Below are positions 17,899-29,845 of a DNA stretch of 64,000 nucleotides, piece by piece. Source of the stretch: Gardnerella swidsinskii (GTDB taxonomy: Bacteria; Actinomycetota; Actinomycetes; Actinomycetales; Bifidobacteriaceae); contig NZ_QJVB01000002.1 of assembly GCF_003397705.1 (NCBI RefSeq), positions 248,001 through 312,000 on the forward strand, read 5' to 3'. Under the pieces are notes generated by a model. That model was given only the letters and a program-made list of their open reading frames with translations. It did no database searches and was not told the DNA's origin. A program made the position numbers and the translations under genes. Position 1 is the stretch's first letter, and each line of letters starts with the position of its first letter.

Positions 17899-20598
17899 TT
17901 ATAACGAATCTGACTCACCACGAATAAAAGCCAAAACTTTTGGCAAATCTTCCGGCTGAACCAAAACTTCGCGAGCTTTAGAACCTTCAGAAGGTCCCAC
18001 TACTCCTCGAGATTCAAGCAAATCCATCAATCGACCTGCCTTTGCAAAGCCAACGCGCAACTTGCGCTGAAGCATTGAAGTAGAGCCAAATTGCGAGCTA
18101 ACAACAAGCTCAGCAGCCTGAAGCAACTCATCCATATCGTCGCCAATATCGCTAGTTTTAAGCTTGCTTTGAGCTTGAGCATCAGCTTTTTGAGCCATTT
18201 GCTCAATATCTTCACGATACTTTGGCTTGCGCTGCGTGCGAACATACTCAACAGCCTTACGAATTTCAGATTCACTCACCCACGAACCCTGCACACGCTG
18301 AGGCTTAGCAGCACCCATTGGAAGGAACAAAGCGTCGCCTTGACCAATCAAGGTTTCTGCGCCAACAGTATCGAGAATAACCCTTGAATCAGTAGCAGAC
18401 GAAGTAGCAAAAGCCAAACGAGAAGGAATATTCGCCTTAATTAAACCTGTTACAACATCAACAGACGGACGCTGAGTAGCGAGAACCAAATGCACACCTG
18501 CAGCTCGAGCAAGCTGAGTAATACGCTGAATAGAACTTTCCACATCGTTCTTAGCAACCATCATCAAATCAGCCATCTCATCTACCACCACAAGTAAATA
18601 CGGGTATGGAGCAACTTTTCGCTCAGATCCAGCCGGAGCATGAACCTTTCCTTCACGAACAGCCTTGTTGAAATCTTTAACATGACGGAAACCAAAGAAT
18701 TGCAAGTCGTCGTAGCGAGCATCCATCTCTTTAACAACCCACTCAAGAGCCTGCGCAGCCTTCTTAGGATCCGTAATAATCGGAGTAAGCAAATGCGGAA
18801 TGCCAGCATAAGCAGAAAGCTCCACGCGCTTAGGATCGACCATAATCATGCGAACTTGTTCAGGAGTTGCCCTCATAATAATCGAAGTAAGCATTGAGTT
18901 AATGAAACTCGACTTACCAGAACCAGTAGCACCAGCAACAAGCAAATGCGGCATTTTATCGAGAGCTGCAGTTACGAAATGACCTTCAACATCTTTTCCA
19001 ACGCCTGTAAGCATAGGATTAGGGTCATTCATAGCTTTTTGCGAGCGCAGAACATCTCCCAAATGCACAATTTCGCGGTCGACGTTTGGAATTTCAATAC
19101 CAATAGCAGACTTTCCTGGGATTGGCGACAAAATACGCACATCCGTGCTAGCTACAGCGTATGCAATATTTTTTTGCAAATTCGTAACTTTTTCAACTTT
19201 TACACCAGGACCAAGCTCAACCTCGTACTGCGTAACAGATGGCCCTCTAAGGAATCCAATAACGTGAGCGTCGACGTCAAATTGCTCAAAAGTAGAAGTT
19301 AGCGCACGAATAACGTTATCGTTTGCTGGAGTTCTCGCAACATGAGGCTTGCCATAAGCCAAAAGATTCAAATCAGGGAGCTTGTAAGGTTCAGAGGAAG
19401 AATCAAAAGAAGGCTCATTATTATTGCCAGCACCACTTTCACTGCCGGCAGCATTTTCATCATCTGAATCTTCTTGATCCCTGCGATATTGATCCATACG
19501 TTCAGCTGGAATACTTGACCACGGATCGCTTGCAGATAAAGAGGAATCACTCATAGGAGCTTTTGGCAATATTTCTTCAGGAACAGGCTTTGATGAAGAT
19601 GAAACACTTCTAGGTGTAAGTCGACTCGAATTATTATCAGCATTTTCAAATTGAGAATTATTTGCAGCATTATTGTCTGAAGAGCTGCTCACAGTTCTTG
19701 CTTTACGAGGTTCAACTCTTTCAGGATTATCTGCACTATTACCGTGAGAAGCAGCATGCGAAAATGCGTCATCTCCAGCATATTCGTCAAGCAATTCCCC
19801 ATTATTATTGCTGTTTTTACGCTTAAAGAATGATTTAAACAGTTTCAATACAGAAGACATTTGAGAAGATCCGCTATTATTTTTAGGCGATTCTTCATTG
19901 TGAGTTGGCACGCCATCTGCAAATTCCAAAGAATTGGTTTTGCTTTCAGAATTATCTTCTTCAGAGTTTCCTAAATCTTCAGAAGACTTTTTACTGTTAT
20001 ATTTAGCAAAAATAGTAACAACACTTTGAGCTATATCAGTTACATGAAGGTGAGCAATCATTAATATCGAAAAAATAGCAGCTACTACAAAAATAATAAT
20101 TGCAAAAATACGAGAAAGACCCCACGATAGCGGAGATCCGAGCACAAATCCTAATAACCCACCTGACTTCTGTACAGTGTCTAAATTAAACGCTTTTCCG
20201 CGAGGTGCAGAAGAAATATCAAGAATTGAGCAAACAGACAACAATAGAATAATAAATCCGCTAATAACACGAGGATTACCAGAGCCAGCTCCACTGTTAC
20301 GCATCAACCTAAAAGCAACAACGCTTAACCACACAGGCAGAACAACGCTCATAATTCCAAGCAAACTAGAAGACACAAAATGGAGACCTACTCCAATAAA
20401 CCCACTAACTCTAAACCATTCTGATGCGCAGAACAAAATCGCAAGAACAAGCATAACGAAGCACAAACCGTCCCTGCGATATGCCTCATCGTATTCTCCA
20501 ACACCAAAAAGCGAGCGCACTAACTTTCCTAAAGTTCTAGGCACAAACAGGAGAATTGTCTCCCACAATGGTTCACTAGGTGAAGCCTTACCAGCCAT
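17899..20598 (-). CDS. ftsK: FtsK/SpoIIIE-type DNA translocase
   Basis: 899 residues. Pumps chromosome DNA at the division septum. Four N-terminal membrane helices (residues 30-185) are followed by an acidic Ser/Asn linker of about 200 residues. The motor has Walker [11 protein letters not shown] near residue 550, Walker [36 protein letters not shown], and a C-terminal winged-helix gamma domain ([22 protein letters not shown]) that reads KOPS-like orientation sequences. The start follows AAGGAGTATTT. The linker is low-complexity and likely variable between strains. Confidence 0.95.
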   Translation of the reverse strand: MAGKASPSEPLWETILLFVPRTLGKLVRSLFGVGEYDEAYRRDGLCFVMLVLAILFCASEWFRVSGFIGVGLHFVSSSLLGIMSVVLPVWLSVVAFRLMRNSGAGSGNPRVISGFIILLLSVCSILDISSAPRGKAFNLDTVQKSGGLLGFVLGSPLSWGLSRIFAIIIFVVAAIFSILMIAHLHVTDIAQSVVTIFAKYNSKKSSEDLGNSEEDNSESKTNSLEFADGVPTHNEESPKNNSGSSQMSSVLKLFKSFFKRKNSNNNGELLDEYAGDDAFSHAASHGNSADNPERVEPRKARTVSSSSDNNAANNSQFENADNNSSRLTPRSVSSSSKPVPEEILPKAPMSDSSLSASDPWSSIPAERMDQYRRDQEDSDDENAAGSESGAGNNNEPSFDSSSEPYKLPDLNLLAYGKPHVARTPANDNVIRALTSTFEQFDVDAHVIGFLRGPSVTQYEVELGPGVKVEKVTNLQKNIAYAVASTDVRILSPIPGKSAIGIEIPNVDREIVHLGDVLRSQKAMNDPNPMLTGVGKDVEGHFVTAALDKMPHLLVAGATGSGKSSFINSMLTSIIMRATPEQVRMIMVDPKRVELSAYAGIPHLLTPIITDPKKAAQALEWVVKEMDARYDDLQFFGFRHVKDFNKAVREGKVHAPAGSERKVAPYPYLLVVVDEMADLMMVAKNDVESSIQRITQLARAAGVHLVLATQRPSVDVVTGLIKANIPSRLAFATSSATDSRVILDTVGAETLIGQGDALFLPMGAAKPQRVQGSWVSESEIRKAVEYVRTQRKPKYREDIEQMAQKADAQAQSKLKTSDIGDDMDELLQAAELVVSSQFGSTSMLQRKLRVGFAKAGRLMDLLESRGVVGPSEGSKAREVLVQPEDLPKVLAFIRGESDSL

Positions 20599-20711
20599 AA
20601 ATACTCCTTCTGTGCATTACTTCATTGCGCACGCACAATTTAAGTCGGGAAACACCCTAACCATATCAGTTTACCCTATGTACTGTTTGGCTTGAAGGGT
20701 TACAAAACTAA

Positions 20712-20742
20712 CAAAAAACGGCTGGTCAATTACCAGCCGTTT
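20712..20742 (-). terminator. Rho-independent terminator after tRNA-His
   Basis: On the reverse strand arms AACGGCTGGT and ACCAGCCGTT pair around AATTG and are followed by TTTTG. It lies four bases beyond the tRNA-His CCA end. Confidence 0.85.
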
Positions 20743-20745
20743 AAG

Positions 20746-20822
20746 TGGGGTGGCTAACGCGGCTTGAACGCGCGACCTTCTGAACCACAATCAGATGCTC
20801 TACCGACTGAGCTATAGCCACC
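20746..20822 (-). tRNA. tRNA-His (anticodon GTG)
   Basis: Reverse strand. The acceptor GTGGCTA/TAGCCAC is perfect, with an encoded extra G at position -1 opposite C73, as expected for histidine tRNA. The anticodon stem CTGAT/TTCAG region places GTG in the loop, and the T arm is CGCGC-GTTCAAG-CCGCG. Unlike the other tRNA genes in this window, CCA is encoded. Confidence 0.95.
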
Positions 20823-20961
20823 ATGCGCGTGAAAACATACATAATCACACAACAAAGGGATACTATACACGATTTTCTAGATTTCCGCCAGAGCAACACA
20901 CTTCGGCGCGTCGTAGTAGCAACATCAATTATTCGACAATGGCAAATGCAACAATGGGTGT

Positions 20962-22245
20962 ATGAGTTTTTCTGAGCAAAATCAACGCATTTTTGGCGTA
21001 ACTGCAAATAGCAACAACACGACAGCACTTCTTCTTGGCTCAGGCGAGCTTGGTAAGGAAATTGCGATTGAGCTTATGCGATTAGGCGTGCGAGTATGCG
21101 CTGCCGATAGCTACAAAAACGCTCCTGCAATGCAAATAGCTCACGAATACCACGTGCTAGATATGTCGAATCCGCAAGAATTGCAAGAACTTATTTCCAA
21201 TGTGAATCCTGACATTATTATTCCAGAAGTTGAAGCTATTGCTACTGAAGTTTTGAAAGATGCTGCTAAAAAGAATATTCAAGTCGTTCCTAGCTCAGAT
21301 ATTGCCGCGATTGCAATGGATCGCGAGCGCTTGCGTAGAATTGCGCACGAAGATTTAGGGCTGCCTACTACACCGTATTGTTTCGCTTCATCTTATGAAG
21401 AGTTAGAGGATGGAGCTAAAAAAGTTGGATATCCTTGTGTAGTTAAGCCTGTTATGAGCTCTTCTGGTCACGGTCAGTCAATAGTTCGTAGTTCTGAAAA
21501 TTTGCTTGCAGCTTGGAATGAAGCTCAGCATGGCAGGCGTGCAGCAGCTGGTCATGAAAATGAGTGTTCACGCGTTATTGTTGAAGCTTTAGCTCCGCTT
21601 GATTATGAGCTTACAGTACTTACAATAAGCTCTTGCGCAGGAATTACTACTTGTGAGCCGATCGCTCAGCGTCAGCAAGACGGAGACTATAGAGAATCTT
21701 GGCAGCCTGCAAATATTCCTGAATCGATCCGCACTAATGCGAAAGATATTGCAAAGCGTGCTGTAGAAGGTTTGACTGATATTGCGCAAGAAGCTGGCGA
21801 AACAGGTTGGGGCATTTATGGAGTCGAATTATTCGTGCTTACTGATGGCTCTTTGCTTTTTAATGAATTGTCACCTCGCCCACACGATACTGGCATGGTA
21901 ACTATGATTTCGCAGCATTACAGTGAATTTGCATTGCATGCATTGGCTATTTTGGGAGTTCCAGTTACAGCTAGCTATACTGAGCTCTCTTTGAAAAATA
22001 ATGAAGTTGCAGCAAGTCACGCCATTGTTATTAAGGCGGAAGAATCTGTTGGTTTTACGAATATTGCTCAAGCTTTGCAATCTGGCGAAAATTATCGATG
22101 CAACTTGCGTATTTTTGCTAAGCCTTCTGTGCATGGTCACAGACGCATGGCAGTTTCTTTAGCTACTGGATTAACGCAAGAAGAAGCTAGAGAAAATGCG
22201 ACACGCATCGCCATGTTGCTAAAAACTACACAAACAAATGCTTAG
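20962..22245 (+). CDS. purT: Formate-dependent GAR transformylase
   Basis: 427 residues, ATP-grasp fold. Formylates glycinamide ribonucleotide using formate and ATP, so purine step 3 does not need formyl-folate here. Seen: LLLGSGELGKEIAIELMRLGVRV, EVEAIATEVL, the ATP-grasp core GYPCVVKPVMSSSGHGQS, and FNELSPRPHDTGMVT. It is the first gene of the forward purine cluster. The ribosome binding site is weak. tRNA-His is divergent upstream. Confidence 0.95.
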   Translation: MSFSEQNQRIFGVTANSNNTTALLLGSGELGKEIAIELMRLGVRVCAADSYKNAPAMQIAHEYHVLDMSNPQELQELISNVNPDIIIPEVEAIATEVLKDAAKKNIQVVPSSDIAAIAMDRERLRRIAHEDLGLPTTPYCFASSYEELEDGAKKVGYPCVVKPVMSSSGHGQSIVRSSENLLAAWNEAQHGRRAAAGHENECSRVIVEALAPLDYELTVLTISSCAGITTCEPIAQRQQDGDYRESWQPANIPESIRTNAKDIAKRAVEGLTDIAQEAGETGWGIYGVELFVLTDGSLLFNELSPRPHDTGMVTMISQHYSEFALHALAILGVPVTASYTELSLKNNEVAASHAIVIKAEESVGFTNIAQALQSGENYRCNLRIFAKPSVHGHRRMAVSLATGLTQEEARENATRIAMLLKTTQTNA

Positions 22246-22311
22246 ATACATTGAAAATTAAGGCATAAGAGTTAAAAAAGATAATAATTTACGGTATGCA
22301 CGAAGGGAAAT

Positions 22312-22391
22312 TTTGTAGGTAACAATTGTTACGCTAATCGTGCTGGCAAAGGTCAGGTAAACCTACAAATATTGTTGGTTTGCGCCTACAA
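22312..22391 (+). promoter_or_regulatory. Structured leader with a 14-bp palindrome upstream of purC
   Basis: The leader has a perfect palindrome GTAACAATTGTTAC (22319-22332), a possible operator. TTTGTAGGT (22312-22320) can pair with ACCTACAAA (22361-22369), and the same TTGTAGG can alternatively pair with CCTACAA at 22385-22391 close to the purC ribosome binding site. Mutually exclusive pairings are a riboswitch- or attenuator-like feature. It matches no riboswitch class that I recognise. Confidence 0.45.
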
Positions 22392-22420
22392 CTGTGAATG
22401 CACATAAGAGAGGGCATATC

Positions 22421-23203
22421 ATGGAAAAACTTGAGAAGTTGTACGAAGGCAAAGCCAAAAAACTGTATGCTACCGATGACACCAATGTGCTATGGGTTGA
22501 ATACATGAACCAGGCAACAGCTGGTAACGGTCTGAAGAAAGCTCAGATTGCAGGTAAAGGCAGTTTAAATAACCGGATTACTTCGTTACTATTCCATTTA
22601 CTTGAGGCGCGCGGCGTAAAAAGCCACTTCCTCGGACGAATTTCCGATACTGAACAACTTGTAAAGCGTATGCGCATGTTCCCACTGGAAATTATTATGC
22701 GAAATACTGCTGCAGGTTCTTTTGCAAAACGTTATAGCGTTAAAGAAGGAACACCTTTAAAGAAGCCATTGTTGGAGTTCTGCGTAAAGTCCGACGAGCT
22801 TGGCGATCCATTTATTAATCCAGAAGGCGTTGTAGCTCTTGGATTAGCAACAGATGAAGAAATGACGGAAGTCACTCGTCAAGCTCATGCTGTTAACAAT
22901 GCTTTGTTGGATATTTTCTCCAAGATTGATGTTCAGCTTGTTGACTTCAAGATTGAAGAGGGCGTAGACGCGCAAGGTAATATTCTTCTCGCTGATGAAA
23001 TAACTCCTGATACTTGCAGACTTTGGGATAAGCGCAATGCTGGTACGAATGAGGTAAGCCATTTGGACAAGGACTTGTTCAGACGCGATTTAGGCGACAT
23101 CATTCCTGCTTATGAAGAGATTTACGATAGGCTTGCATCTTTAGCTCAAAGCGAAGGCTTGGATGTCTCTGTGCGCAAACCTGACGATTGCGTAGAACGA
23201 TAA
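22421..23203 (+). CDS. purC: SAICAR synthetase
   Basis: 260 residues. Joins aspartate to CAIR with ATP (purine step 8). Motifs seen: [65 protein letters not shown] 27 bases upstream is in frame, but the ATG at 22421 has AGAGAGGG at the right distance and gives the usual N-terminus, so I chose it. It lies downstream of a structured leader and is followed by a strong hairpin before purL. Confidence 0.95.
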   Translation: MEKLEKLYEGKAKKLYATDDTNVLWVEYMNQATAGNGLKKAQIAGKGSLNNRITSLLFHLLEARGVKSHFLGRISDTEQLVKRMRMFPLEIIMRNTAAGSFAKRYSVKEGTPLKKPLLEFCVKSDELGDPFINPEGVVALGLATDEEMTEVTRQAHAVNNALLDIFSKIDVQLVDFKIEEGVDAQGNILLADEITPDTCRLWDKRNAGTNEVSHLDKDLFRRDLGDIIPAYEEIYDRLASLAQSEGLDVSVRKPDDCVER

Positions 23204-23211
23204 TGATTGTT

Positions 23212-23242
23212 GTGGCTCGTACCTTTAGGGGGTGCGAGCCAC
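23212..23242 (+). other. Strong hairpin between purC and purL
   Basis: GTGGCTCGTACC (23212-23223) pairs with GGTGCGAGCCAC (23231-23242) with one wobble. No T-run follows, so it is not a typical intrinsic terminator. It may protect the purC message end or reduce read-through into purL. Confidence 0.6.
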
Positions 23243-23346
23243 ATGCATTCTTAATGTGATTTTGAATAATTTAATATTTATAATTTAAAACCAATACAAC
23301 AATAAACACTGCATTCATACCGCACATTCAACAAGGTAGGTTTCTC

Positions 23347-26300
23347 GTGGTATTTCGCGTATATGTGGAAAAACGCACTGGTTTTGACGTTCAAGCGCAA
23401 CAGCTTTTACATGAGCTTAGGGAGATTCTTGGCATAAGCGCGATTACTTCCGCAAGAATTATTAACCGTTATGACGTTGAAGGTATCAGCAAAGATTTAT
23501 TCGACAATGCTGTGCAAACAGTATTAAGCGAACCTCCAGTTGATAATACTTACGATTACTTGCCTATTGAAACCGACGAGCACGTATTTGCTGTAGAATT
23601 TTTGCCTGGTCAATTCGATCAGCGTGCGCAATCTGCTAGCGAATGCATTCAACTTATTAGTCAAAGCGAACGCCCAACAGTGCGCACTGCTAGAGTAATC
23701 GCTTTAAAAGGTGATCTTGACGAAAAAGCACTAAACGATATTAAACACTACGTTATTAATCCTGTTGAAGCGCGAGAAGCTTCACTTGATGAGGTAAAAA
23801 GTTTACAGCGAGAAGCAGTTGTACCATCTGATGTAGAAGTAATTAGCTCATTTAACGATTTAAACGAAGCTGGATTACAAGACTTTATTAATACTCGCGG
23901 TTTGGCAATGGATTTGGCTGACGCAAAGTTCTGCCAGAAGTATTTCCGTGAAGAACATAGAAATCCTACTATTACAGAAATTCGCGTTATTGATACGTAC
24001 TGGTCCGACCACTGCCGTCACACGACTTTTGGCACCGAGCTTACAGATATTTCTATTGACGATAACACTGTTCAAGAAGCATTTAGCCGTTATCTTGATT
24101 TGCGAAAAGAACTAAATCGCGAAAATAAGCCTGTTTGCCTTATGGATATGGCAACTATTGGCGCAAAATACTTAAAGCATACCGGCGAGCTTAAAAATTT
24201 GGACGAGTCAGAAGAAATCAACGCTTGCACAGTAAAAGTTAAAGTGGACGTAAACGGTCACGACGAAGATTGGCTATTCCTGTTTAAAAACGAAACACAT
24301 AATCATCCTACAGAGATTGAGCCTTTCGGTGGAGCTGCAACTTGCATTGGTGGCTGCATCCGTGATCCTCTTTCTGGACGCTCCTATGTGTATCAAGCAA
24401 TGCGCGTAACTGGTGCTGCAGATCCACGCACGCCTATTAGCGAGACTTTAAACGGTAAGCTTCCGCAGCGAAAAATTGTAACTTCTGCTGCCGCAGGATA
24501 CTCTTCTTACGGAAATCAGATTGGTTTAGCTACTGGCGAAGTACACGAGTTATACCACCCTGGTTATGTTGCAAAACGTATGGAGGTTGGTGCAGTTGTT
24601 GCCGCTACCCCAGCCGACCATGTGCGCAGAGAAACTCCAGCTCCTGGCGATGTGATTATTCTTCTTGGCGGACGCACTGGTAGAGATGGCATTGGCGGCG
24701 CAACTGGCGCTTCTAAAGCTCAAGATGTTGAAAGTATTGAAGAGTGCGGAGCTGAAGTTCAAAAAGGTAATGCTCCTATTGAGCGAAAACTGCAACGACT
24801 TTTCCGACGCAAGGATGCTTGTCAACTTATTAAGCGTTGCAACGATTTCGGCGCTGGCGGCATTTCTGTCGCAACTGGCGAAATTGCCGACGGCTTAACT
24901 ATTAATCTCGACAAAGTTTCTAAAAAGTACGAAGGTCTCGACGGCACTGAGCTTGCTATTTCTGAATCTCAAGAGCGCATGGCTGTCGACGTTGCATCAA
25001 GTGATGCTGAAGAATTTTTGAAGTATGCTCGTGAAGAAAATCTTGAAGCAGAAATAATAGCGACTGTTACTGAAGAAGCACGAATGCGAATGACTTGGCG
25101 TGGAAAAACCATTGTTGACTTAAGCCGCGCATTCTTGGCTTCTAATGGCGCTGCAAAACAGCAGATATTGCATATTGAAAGTGGAGAATCTTACGAAACT
25201 CCATGGCAGAATCAGTCAGATTTGCCGTTAGAAAAGCGCATGCATAACTTAGTTTCGGATATTAATATTGCTTCAAATAAAGGCTTATCTGAACGATTTG
25301 ATTCTACTATTGGCGCTGCTACTGTACTTATGCCTTTTGGCGGTCGTCGCCAGCTTACTCCTGCTCAAGCCATGGTTGCTAAATTCCCAGTATTTGGCGA
25401 AACAAACACAGCTTCCGCAATGGCTTGGGGCTTTAATCCGTATTTGATGGAAAAGAATCAGTTTACTGGAGCTTATGTTGCGGTTGTTGAATCATTGGCA
25501 AAGCTAGCAGCTAGCGGTTTCACTCGCGAACGTGCTTACTTGAGCTTGCAAGAATATTTTGGCAAGCCTCACGATATTCCAGAGCGTTGGGGAAAGCCAG
25601 CTGCAGCAGTTCTTGGTGCTTTAAGTGCACAGCTTGATTTTGGCGTTGGAGCTATTGGCGGCAAGGATTCCATGAGCGGCAGTTTTGAGAATCTGGATGT
25701 GCCACCAACTTTGATTTCGTTTGCTGTTTCTACTGGAGATGCACGTTTAACTGTTTCACCTGAATTTAAGGGTGTAAATCATAAAGTTATACGTATTGCT
25801 CCAAAATATAAATCCGACGGAATTACTCCAGAAAAAGAAAGCTTCCTGAAAGCACTAGAGATTGTAGAAAATATTACGAAAAACAAGCAAGCTCTTGCTA
25901 TATCTACTCCTGGCTACGGTGCTAGCGCAGAAAGCTTATTCAAAATGACGCTTGGAAATCATATTGGTCTTAAATTATTCAACAATTTAAGCGACGATGA
26001 TTTATTTAAGCCAGCATATGGAAACTTCTACGTTGAGCTTAAAGAAGACGCTGAAGTTCCGTCTTTAGCGAATACAAGCTTGGTTGACGTTGAGATTGTT
26101 GGCGAAACAACTGAAAATTACGCGATTACTTCATCGAATGGCGAAGAAATTGATTTAAGTGATTTGCAAAAAGTTTGGGAAAGCGAACTTTCCTCAATCT
26201 TCCCGTATAAAAAGCCTGGCGAGATTGTAGAAACTATTAATAACGAAACTAATGTTTCTACTACAAACCACATGCACACAGGAAAACTAAAGCCGCTTTC

Positions 26301-27102
26301 GCATCCTCACGTTATTATCCCAGTTTTCCCTGGAAATAATTGCGAATACGATACTCAAGCTGCTTTTGAAAAAGCTGGAGCAGACGCTCATACGCTTATT
26401 ATTAATAATTTAAGCGCAAAAGATATTGCACAATCAGCTGAGAAATTGGTTGAAGAGATTAAAAAGAGTCAAATTGTAATGATTCCAGGAGGCTTCTCTG
26501 GAGGGGACGAGCCGGACGGTTCTGCAAAATTCATTACAGCATTCTTTAGGAATCCAGCAGTAACAGACGCAGTTCGTGACTTGCTTAATAATCGTGACGG
26601 TTTAATGCTTGGAATTTGCAACGGCTTCCAAGCGCTTATTAAGCTTGGTCTTGTGCCTTTTGGTGACATTATCCCAATAAATTCCGAATGCCCAACTCTT
26701 ACCTACAACACTATTGGCAGACACCAAAGTAGGATTGTTCGCACTAGAATTGCTTCAAATCTTTCACCATGGTTAGCAAATACGCAAGTTGGAGACATGC
26801 ATACTGTTGCAATTTCTCATGGAGAAGGTCGTTTTATTGCTACTAACGAAGTTATGGAAAAGCTTATTAACAACGGCCAAGTAGCTACGCAATACGTTGA
26901 TAGCAATGGCGTTCCAAGCATGAGTTTGAATGTGAATCCAAACGGATCGATTATGTCCGTTGAAGGAATTACCAGCCCAGATGGTCGAGTTTTTGGAAAA
27001 ATGGGACATTGCGAGCGCGCAGGTCGTGACTTGTATGTCAATATTCCTGATTTCCACGAGCAACCATTGTTTGAAGCTGGCGTTGAATATTTCACTGCAT
27101 GA
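23347..27102 (+). CDS. purL: Phosphoribosylformylglycinamidine synthase, single-chain
   Basis: 1251 residues combining PurS-like, PurL and PurQ functions in one chain (purine step 4). In order: a PurS-like N-terminal domain (about 1-180), the AIR-synthase catalytic halves with ETHNHPTEIEPFGGAATCIGG and GGKDSMSGSF, and a C-terminal class I glutamine amidotransferase starting at HVIIPVFPGNNCEYD with nucleophile Cys1091 in GICNGFQ. The start is a GTG with AAGGTAGG upstream. Separate purS/purQ genes are not needed and not seen. Confidence 0.96.
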   Translation: MVFRVYVEKRTGFDVQAQQLLHELREILGISAITSARIINRYDVEGISKDLFDNAVQTVLSEPPVDNTYDYLPIETDEHVFAVEFLPGQFDQRAQSASECIQLISQSERPTVRTARVIALKGDLDEKALNDIKHYVINPVEAREASLDEVKSLQREAVVPSDVEVISSFNDLNEAGLQDFINTRGLAMDLADAKFCQKYFREEHRNPTITEIRVIDTYWSDHCRHTTFGTELTDISIDDNTVQEAFSRYLDLRKELNRENKPVCLMDMATIGAKYLKHTGELKNLDESEEINACTVKVKVDVNGHDEDWLFLFKNETHNHPTEIEPFGGAATCIGGCIRDPLSGRSYVYQAMRVTGAADPRTPISETLNGKLPQRKIVTSAAAGYSSYGNQIGLATGEVHELYHPGYVAKRMEVGAVVAATPADHVRRETPAPGDVIILLGGRTGRDGIGGATGASKAQDVESIEECGAEVQKGNAPIERKLQRLFRRKDACQLIKRCNDFGAGGISVATGEIADGLTINLDKVSKKYEGLDGTELAISESQERMAVDVASSDAEEFLKYAREENLEAEIIATVTEEARMRMTWRGKTIVDLSRAFLASNGAAKQQILHIESGESYETPWQNQSDLPLEKRMHNLVSDINIASNKGLSERFDSTIGAATVLMPFGGRRQLTPAQAMVAKFPVFGETNTASAMAWGFNPYLMEKNQFTGAYVAVVESLAKLAASGFTRERAYLSLQEYFGKPHDIPERWGKPAAAVLGALSAQLDFGVGAIGGKDSMSGSFENLDVPPTLISFAVSTGDARLTVSPEFKGVNHKVIRIAPKYKSDGITPEKESFLKALEIVENITKNKQALAISTPGYGASAESLFKMTLGNHIGLKLFNNLSDDDLFKPAYGNFYVELKEDAEVPSLANTSLVDVEIVGETTENYAITSSNGEEIDLSDLQKVWESELSSIFPYKKPGEIVETINNETNVSTTNHMHTGKLKPLSHPHVIIPVFPGNNCEYDTQAAFEKAGADAHTLIINNLSAKDIAQSAEKLVEEIKKSQIVMIPGGFSGGDEPDGSAKFITAFFRNPAVTDAVRDLLNNRDGLMLGICNGFQALIKLGLVPFGDIIPINSECPTLTYNTIGRHQSRIVRTRIASNLSPWLANTQVGDMHTVAISHGEGRFIATNEVMEKLINNGQVATQYVDSNGVPSMSLNVNPNGSIMSVEGITSPDGRVFGKMGHCERAGRDLYVNIPDFHEQPLFEAGVEYFTA

Positions 27103-27185
27103 GCTTTAGTTTACAGTTGCAAGACTTGTATCAAAATAACTACAAAATTCGACGATTACAATCATCGATTATTAGGGGGGTATGA

Positions 27186-28673
27186 ATGTCTGCAGAACTT
27201 GAAGATATTCACGAAGAATGCGGCGTATTTGGTGTGTGGGGTCATCAAGATGCAGCTAGGCTGACATATTTTGGACTTCATGCGCTACAGCATCGAGGAC
27301 AAGAAGGTGCCGGCATTGTATCTAACGACAATGGCAAACTGCATGGGTATCGCGGATTGGGATTACTAACTCAAGTATTTAGCAATGAACAAGTTATGGA
27401 TCGTCTTACTGGAAACAGGGCTATCGGTCACGTGCGATATGCTACTGCAGGTTCTGGAAGCGTTGATAACATTCAGCCTTTCCTATTCCGTTTCCACGAT
27501 GGAGACGTAGCTCTTGCTCATAACGGAAATTTGACAAATTGCACTAGCCTACGTAATTCCTTGGAAGATAAAGGCTCAATATTCCACTCAAATTCTGATA
27601 CTGAAATATTGATGCATTTAATTCGCCACTCCAGTAAAGCAACTTTTATGGATCGCCTAAAAGAAGCTTTACAAACTGTTCATGGCGGTTTTGCTTACTT
27701 ATTGCTTACTCAAGATGCACTAATCGGAGCAACTGATCCAAATGGTTTCCGCCCTCTTTCGCTTGGTCGTATGAAGAACGGCGCGTACGTGCTTGCTTCT
27801 GAAACTTGTGCGCTTGATATTGTGCGAGCAGAGTTTATTCGCGATATTGAGCCTGGCGAAATCATTGTTATTAATGACGATGGCTACACTATTGAGCAAT
27901 ATACAAAGCACGTGCAGCATGCAGTATGCTCAATGGAATTTATTTATTTCGCTCGCCCAGATTCTAATATTTACGGTATTAATGTTCATTCTGTACGAAA
28001 GCGCATGGGTGCACGTTTGGCTAAAGAATCTCCTGTTGAAGCAGATATGGTTATTGGAGTTCCTAATTCTTCACTTTCTGCTGCTGCAGGATACGCTGAA
28101 ACAAGCGGAATTCCAAACGAAATGGGATTGATTAAAAACCAGTATGTTGCACGCACTTTTATTCAACCGACGCAAGAATTACGCGAGCAAGGCGTTCGTA
28201 TGAAACTTTCTGCTGTTCGTGGTGTAGTTGCAGGAAAACGCGTTATCGTTATTGACGATTCGATTGTTCGCGGAACTACTTCTAAGCGCATTGTGCAATT
28301 GCTTCGAGAAGCTGGCGCTAAAGAAGTGCATATGCGTATTTCTTCCCCTCCGCTTAAATATCCTTGCTTCTACGGTATCGATATTCAAACTACGAAGGAA
28401 CTTATTGCAGCAAAGCATTCAGTTGAAGAAATTCGCGAGTATATCGATGCTGATTCCTTAGCATTTTTGTCTTTAGATGGATTAGTCGAGTCGATTGGAT
28501 TAAAAAAGCCTGCTCCTTATGGCGGTTTGTGCGTTGCTTACTTTAATGGCGACTACCCTACTGCACTAGACGATTATGGCGAAGAATTCTTGGCTTCCCT
28601 TACTCCTGAAGAACGCGAACATTTGCAAGAAGTAAGGAAGCACAGTAAATATTCACACGAAAATCTTATATAA
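27186..28673 (+). CDS. purF: Amidophosphoribosyltransferase
   Basis: 495 residues. Commits PRPP to purine synthesis using glutamine. The N-terminal nucleophile is Cys12 in [13 protein letters not shown], so an 11-residue propeptide ([11 protein letters not shown]) must be removed, as in the Bacillus-type enzyme. The phosphoribosyltransferase motif is [20 protein letters not shown]. Iron-sulfur cysteines are expected for this type; Cys in [18 protein letters not shown] and YPCFYGID fit. The ribosome binding site is the G-run AGGGGGG before ATG. It stands 83 bases after purL. Confidence 0.95.
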   Translation: MSAELEDIHEECGVFGVWGHQDAARLTYFGLHALQHRGQEGAGIVSNDNGKLHGYRGLGLLTQVFSNEQVMDRLTGNRAIGHVRYATAGSGSVDNIQPFLFRFHDGDVALAHNGNLTNCTSLRNSLEDKGSIFHSNSDTEILMHLIRHSSKATFMDRLKEALQTVHGGFAYLLLTQDALIGATDPNGFRPLSLGRMKNGAYVLASETCALDIVRAEFIRDIEPGEIIVINDDGYTIEQYTKHVQHAVCSMEFIYFARPDSNIYGINVHSVRKRMGARLAKESPVEADMVIGVPNSSLSAAAGYAETSGIPNEMGLIKNQYVARTFIQPTQELREQGVRMKLSAVRGVVAGKRVIVIDDSIVRGTTSKRIVQLLREAGAKEVHMRISSPPLKYPCFYGIDIQTTKELIAAKHSVEEIREYIDADSLAFLSLDGLVESIGLKKPAPYGGLCVAYFNGDYPTALDDYGEEFLASLTPEEREHLQEVRKHSKYSHENLI

Positions 28674-28769
28674 CTTAATAACTTGATTATTTATTAATTA
28701 AATTGTTCATTGCAATTTATAAATAAAACTTAAGAAAATACTTATAACATTGTTACGAAAGGAACCAAT

Positions 28770-29804
28770 ATGCCACACGCATATGAAGAAGCTGGCGTAA
28801 GCGTAGAAGCAGGATACGAAGTAGTACGTCGTATTAAATCTCATGTAAATCGCACAAAGCGCCCAGGCGTTGTAGGCGGCATTGGCGGATTTGGCGGCTT
28901 ATTTGATTTGGCATCTCTTGGTTACAAAGAGCCAGTGCTGATTTCTGGCACGGATGGCGTTGGAACCAAGCTTGTGATTGCAAAAATGATGAATAAGCAT
29001 AACACTATTGGCATTGATTGCGTTGCAATGTGCGTAAACGATATTGCAGCTCAAGGTGCCGAGCCGCTTTTCTTCCTCGATTATATTGCATGCGGAAAAA
29101 ACAATCCTGAAATACTTGAGCAAGTAGTTTCAGGCGTTGCAGATGGTTGCGTGCAATCAGAGACAGGTTTAATTGGCGGCGAAACTGCTGAAATGCCTGG
29201 AATGTATGACGAAGACGAGTACGATCTTGCAGGTTTTGCAGTAGGCGTTGCAGAACGTTCGAATATTGTTGACGGCTCCACTATTACTGCCGGCGACGTG
29301 CTTATCGGACTTCCTTCTTCAGGAGTTCATTCAAATGGATTCTCTCTTGTTCGCAAAGCTTTGTTTGAAGAAGCAGGTTTTAGCGTTGACACCAAGCTAG
29401 ATGAGCTTAATGGCAAAACACTTGGCGAAGTTCTTCTTGAACCTACTCGAATCTACGTAAAAGCTTTAAAGCCACTTTTTGCAGAACATCTTATTAAGGG
29501 AGTTGCTCATATTACAGGCGGCGGATTTATTGAAAATGTTCCACGCATGTACGCAGATGATTTGGCTGCAAAAATTGATACCACTAGCTGGAGCGTTCCA
29601 CCTATTTTTGGAGTTATTGAAAAAGCTGGAAAAGTTGCTCACGCTGAAATGTTCAACGTTTTTAATATGGGTATTGGCATGGTTTTGGCAGTTGACGAAA
29701 ACAAAGCAGACGAGGCAATGCGAATACTAAAAGAGCATAACGAAACCGCTTATATTATTGGCAAAATGGCTAAGCGCGAAAACGTTGCAGTCGAATTGTT
29801 GTAA
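28770..29804 (+). CDS. purM: AIR synthetase
   Basis: 344 residues. Closes the imidazole ring of AIR (purine step 5). Motifs seen: [76 protein letters not shown] and [13 protein letters not shown]. The start follows AAAGGAACCAAT. It is followed 41 bases later by purD. Confidence 0.96.
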   Translation: MPHAYEEAGVSVEAGYEVVRRIKSHVNRTKRPGVVGGIGGFGGLFDLASLGYKEPVLISGTDGVGTKLVIAKMMNKHNTIGIDCVAMCVNDIAAQGAEPLFFLDYIACGKNNPEILEQVVSGVADGCVQSETGLIGGETAEMPGMYDEDEYDLAGFAVGVAERSNIVDGSTITAGDVLIGLPSSGVHSNGFSLVRKALFEEAGFSVDTKLDELNGKTLGEVLLEPTRIYVKALKPLFAEHLIKGVAHITGGGFIENVPRMYADDLAAKIDTTSWSVPPIFGVIEKAGKVAHAEMFNVFNMGIGMVLAVDENKADEAMRILKEHNETAYIIGKMAKRENVAVELL

Positions 29805-29845
29805 TCCACAAAACAGCAAAATCTTAAAGCAATAAAGGATCAAAA

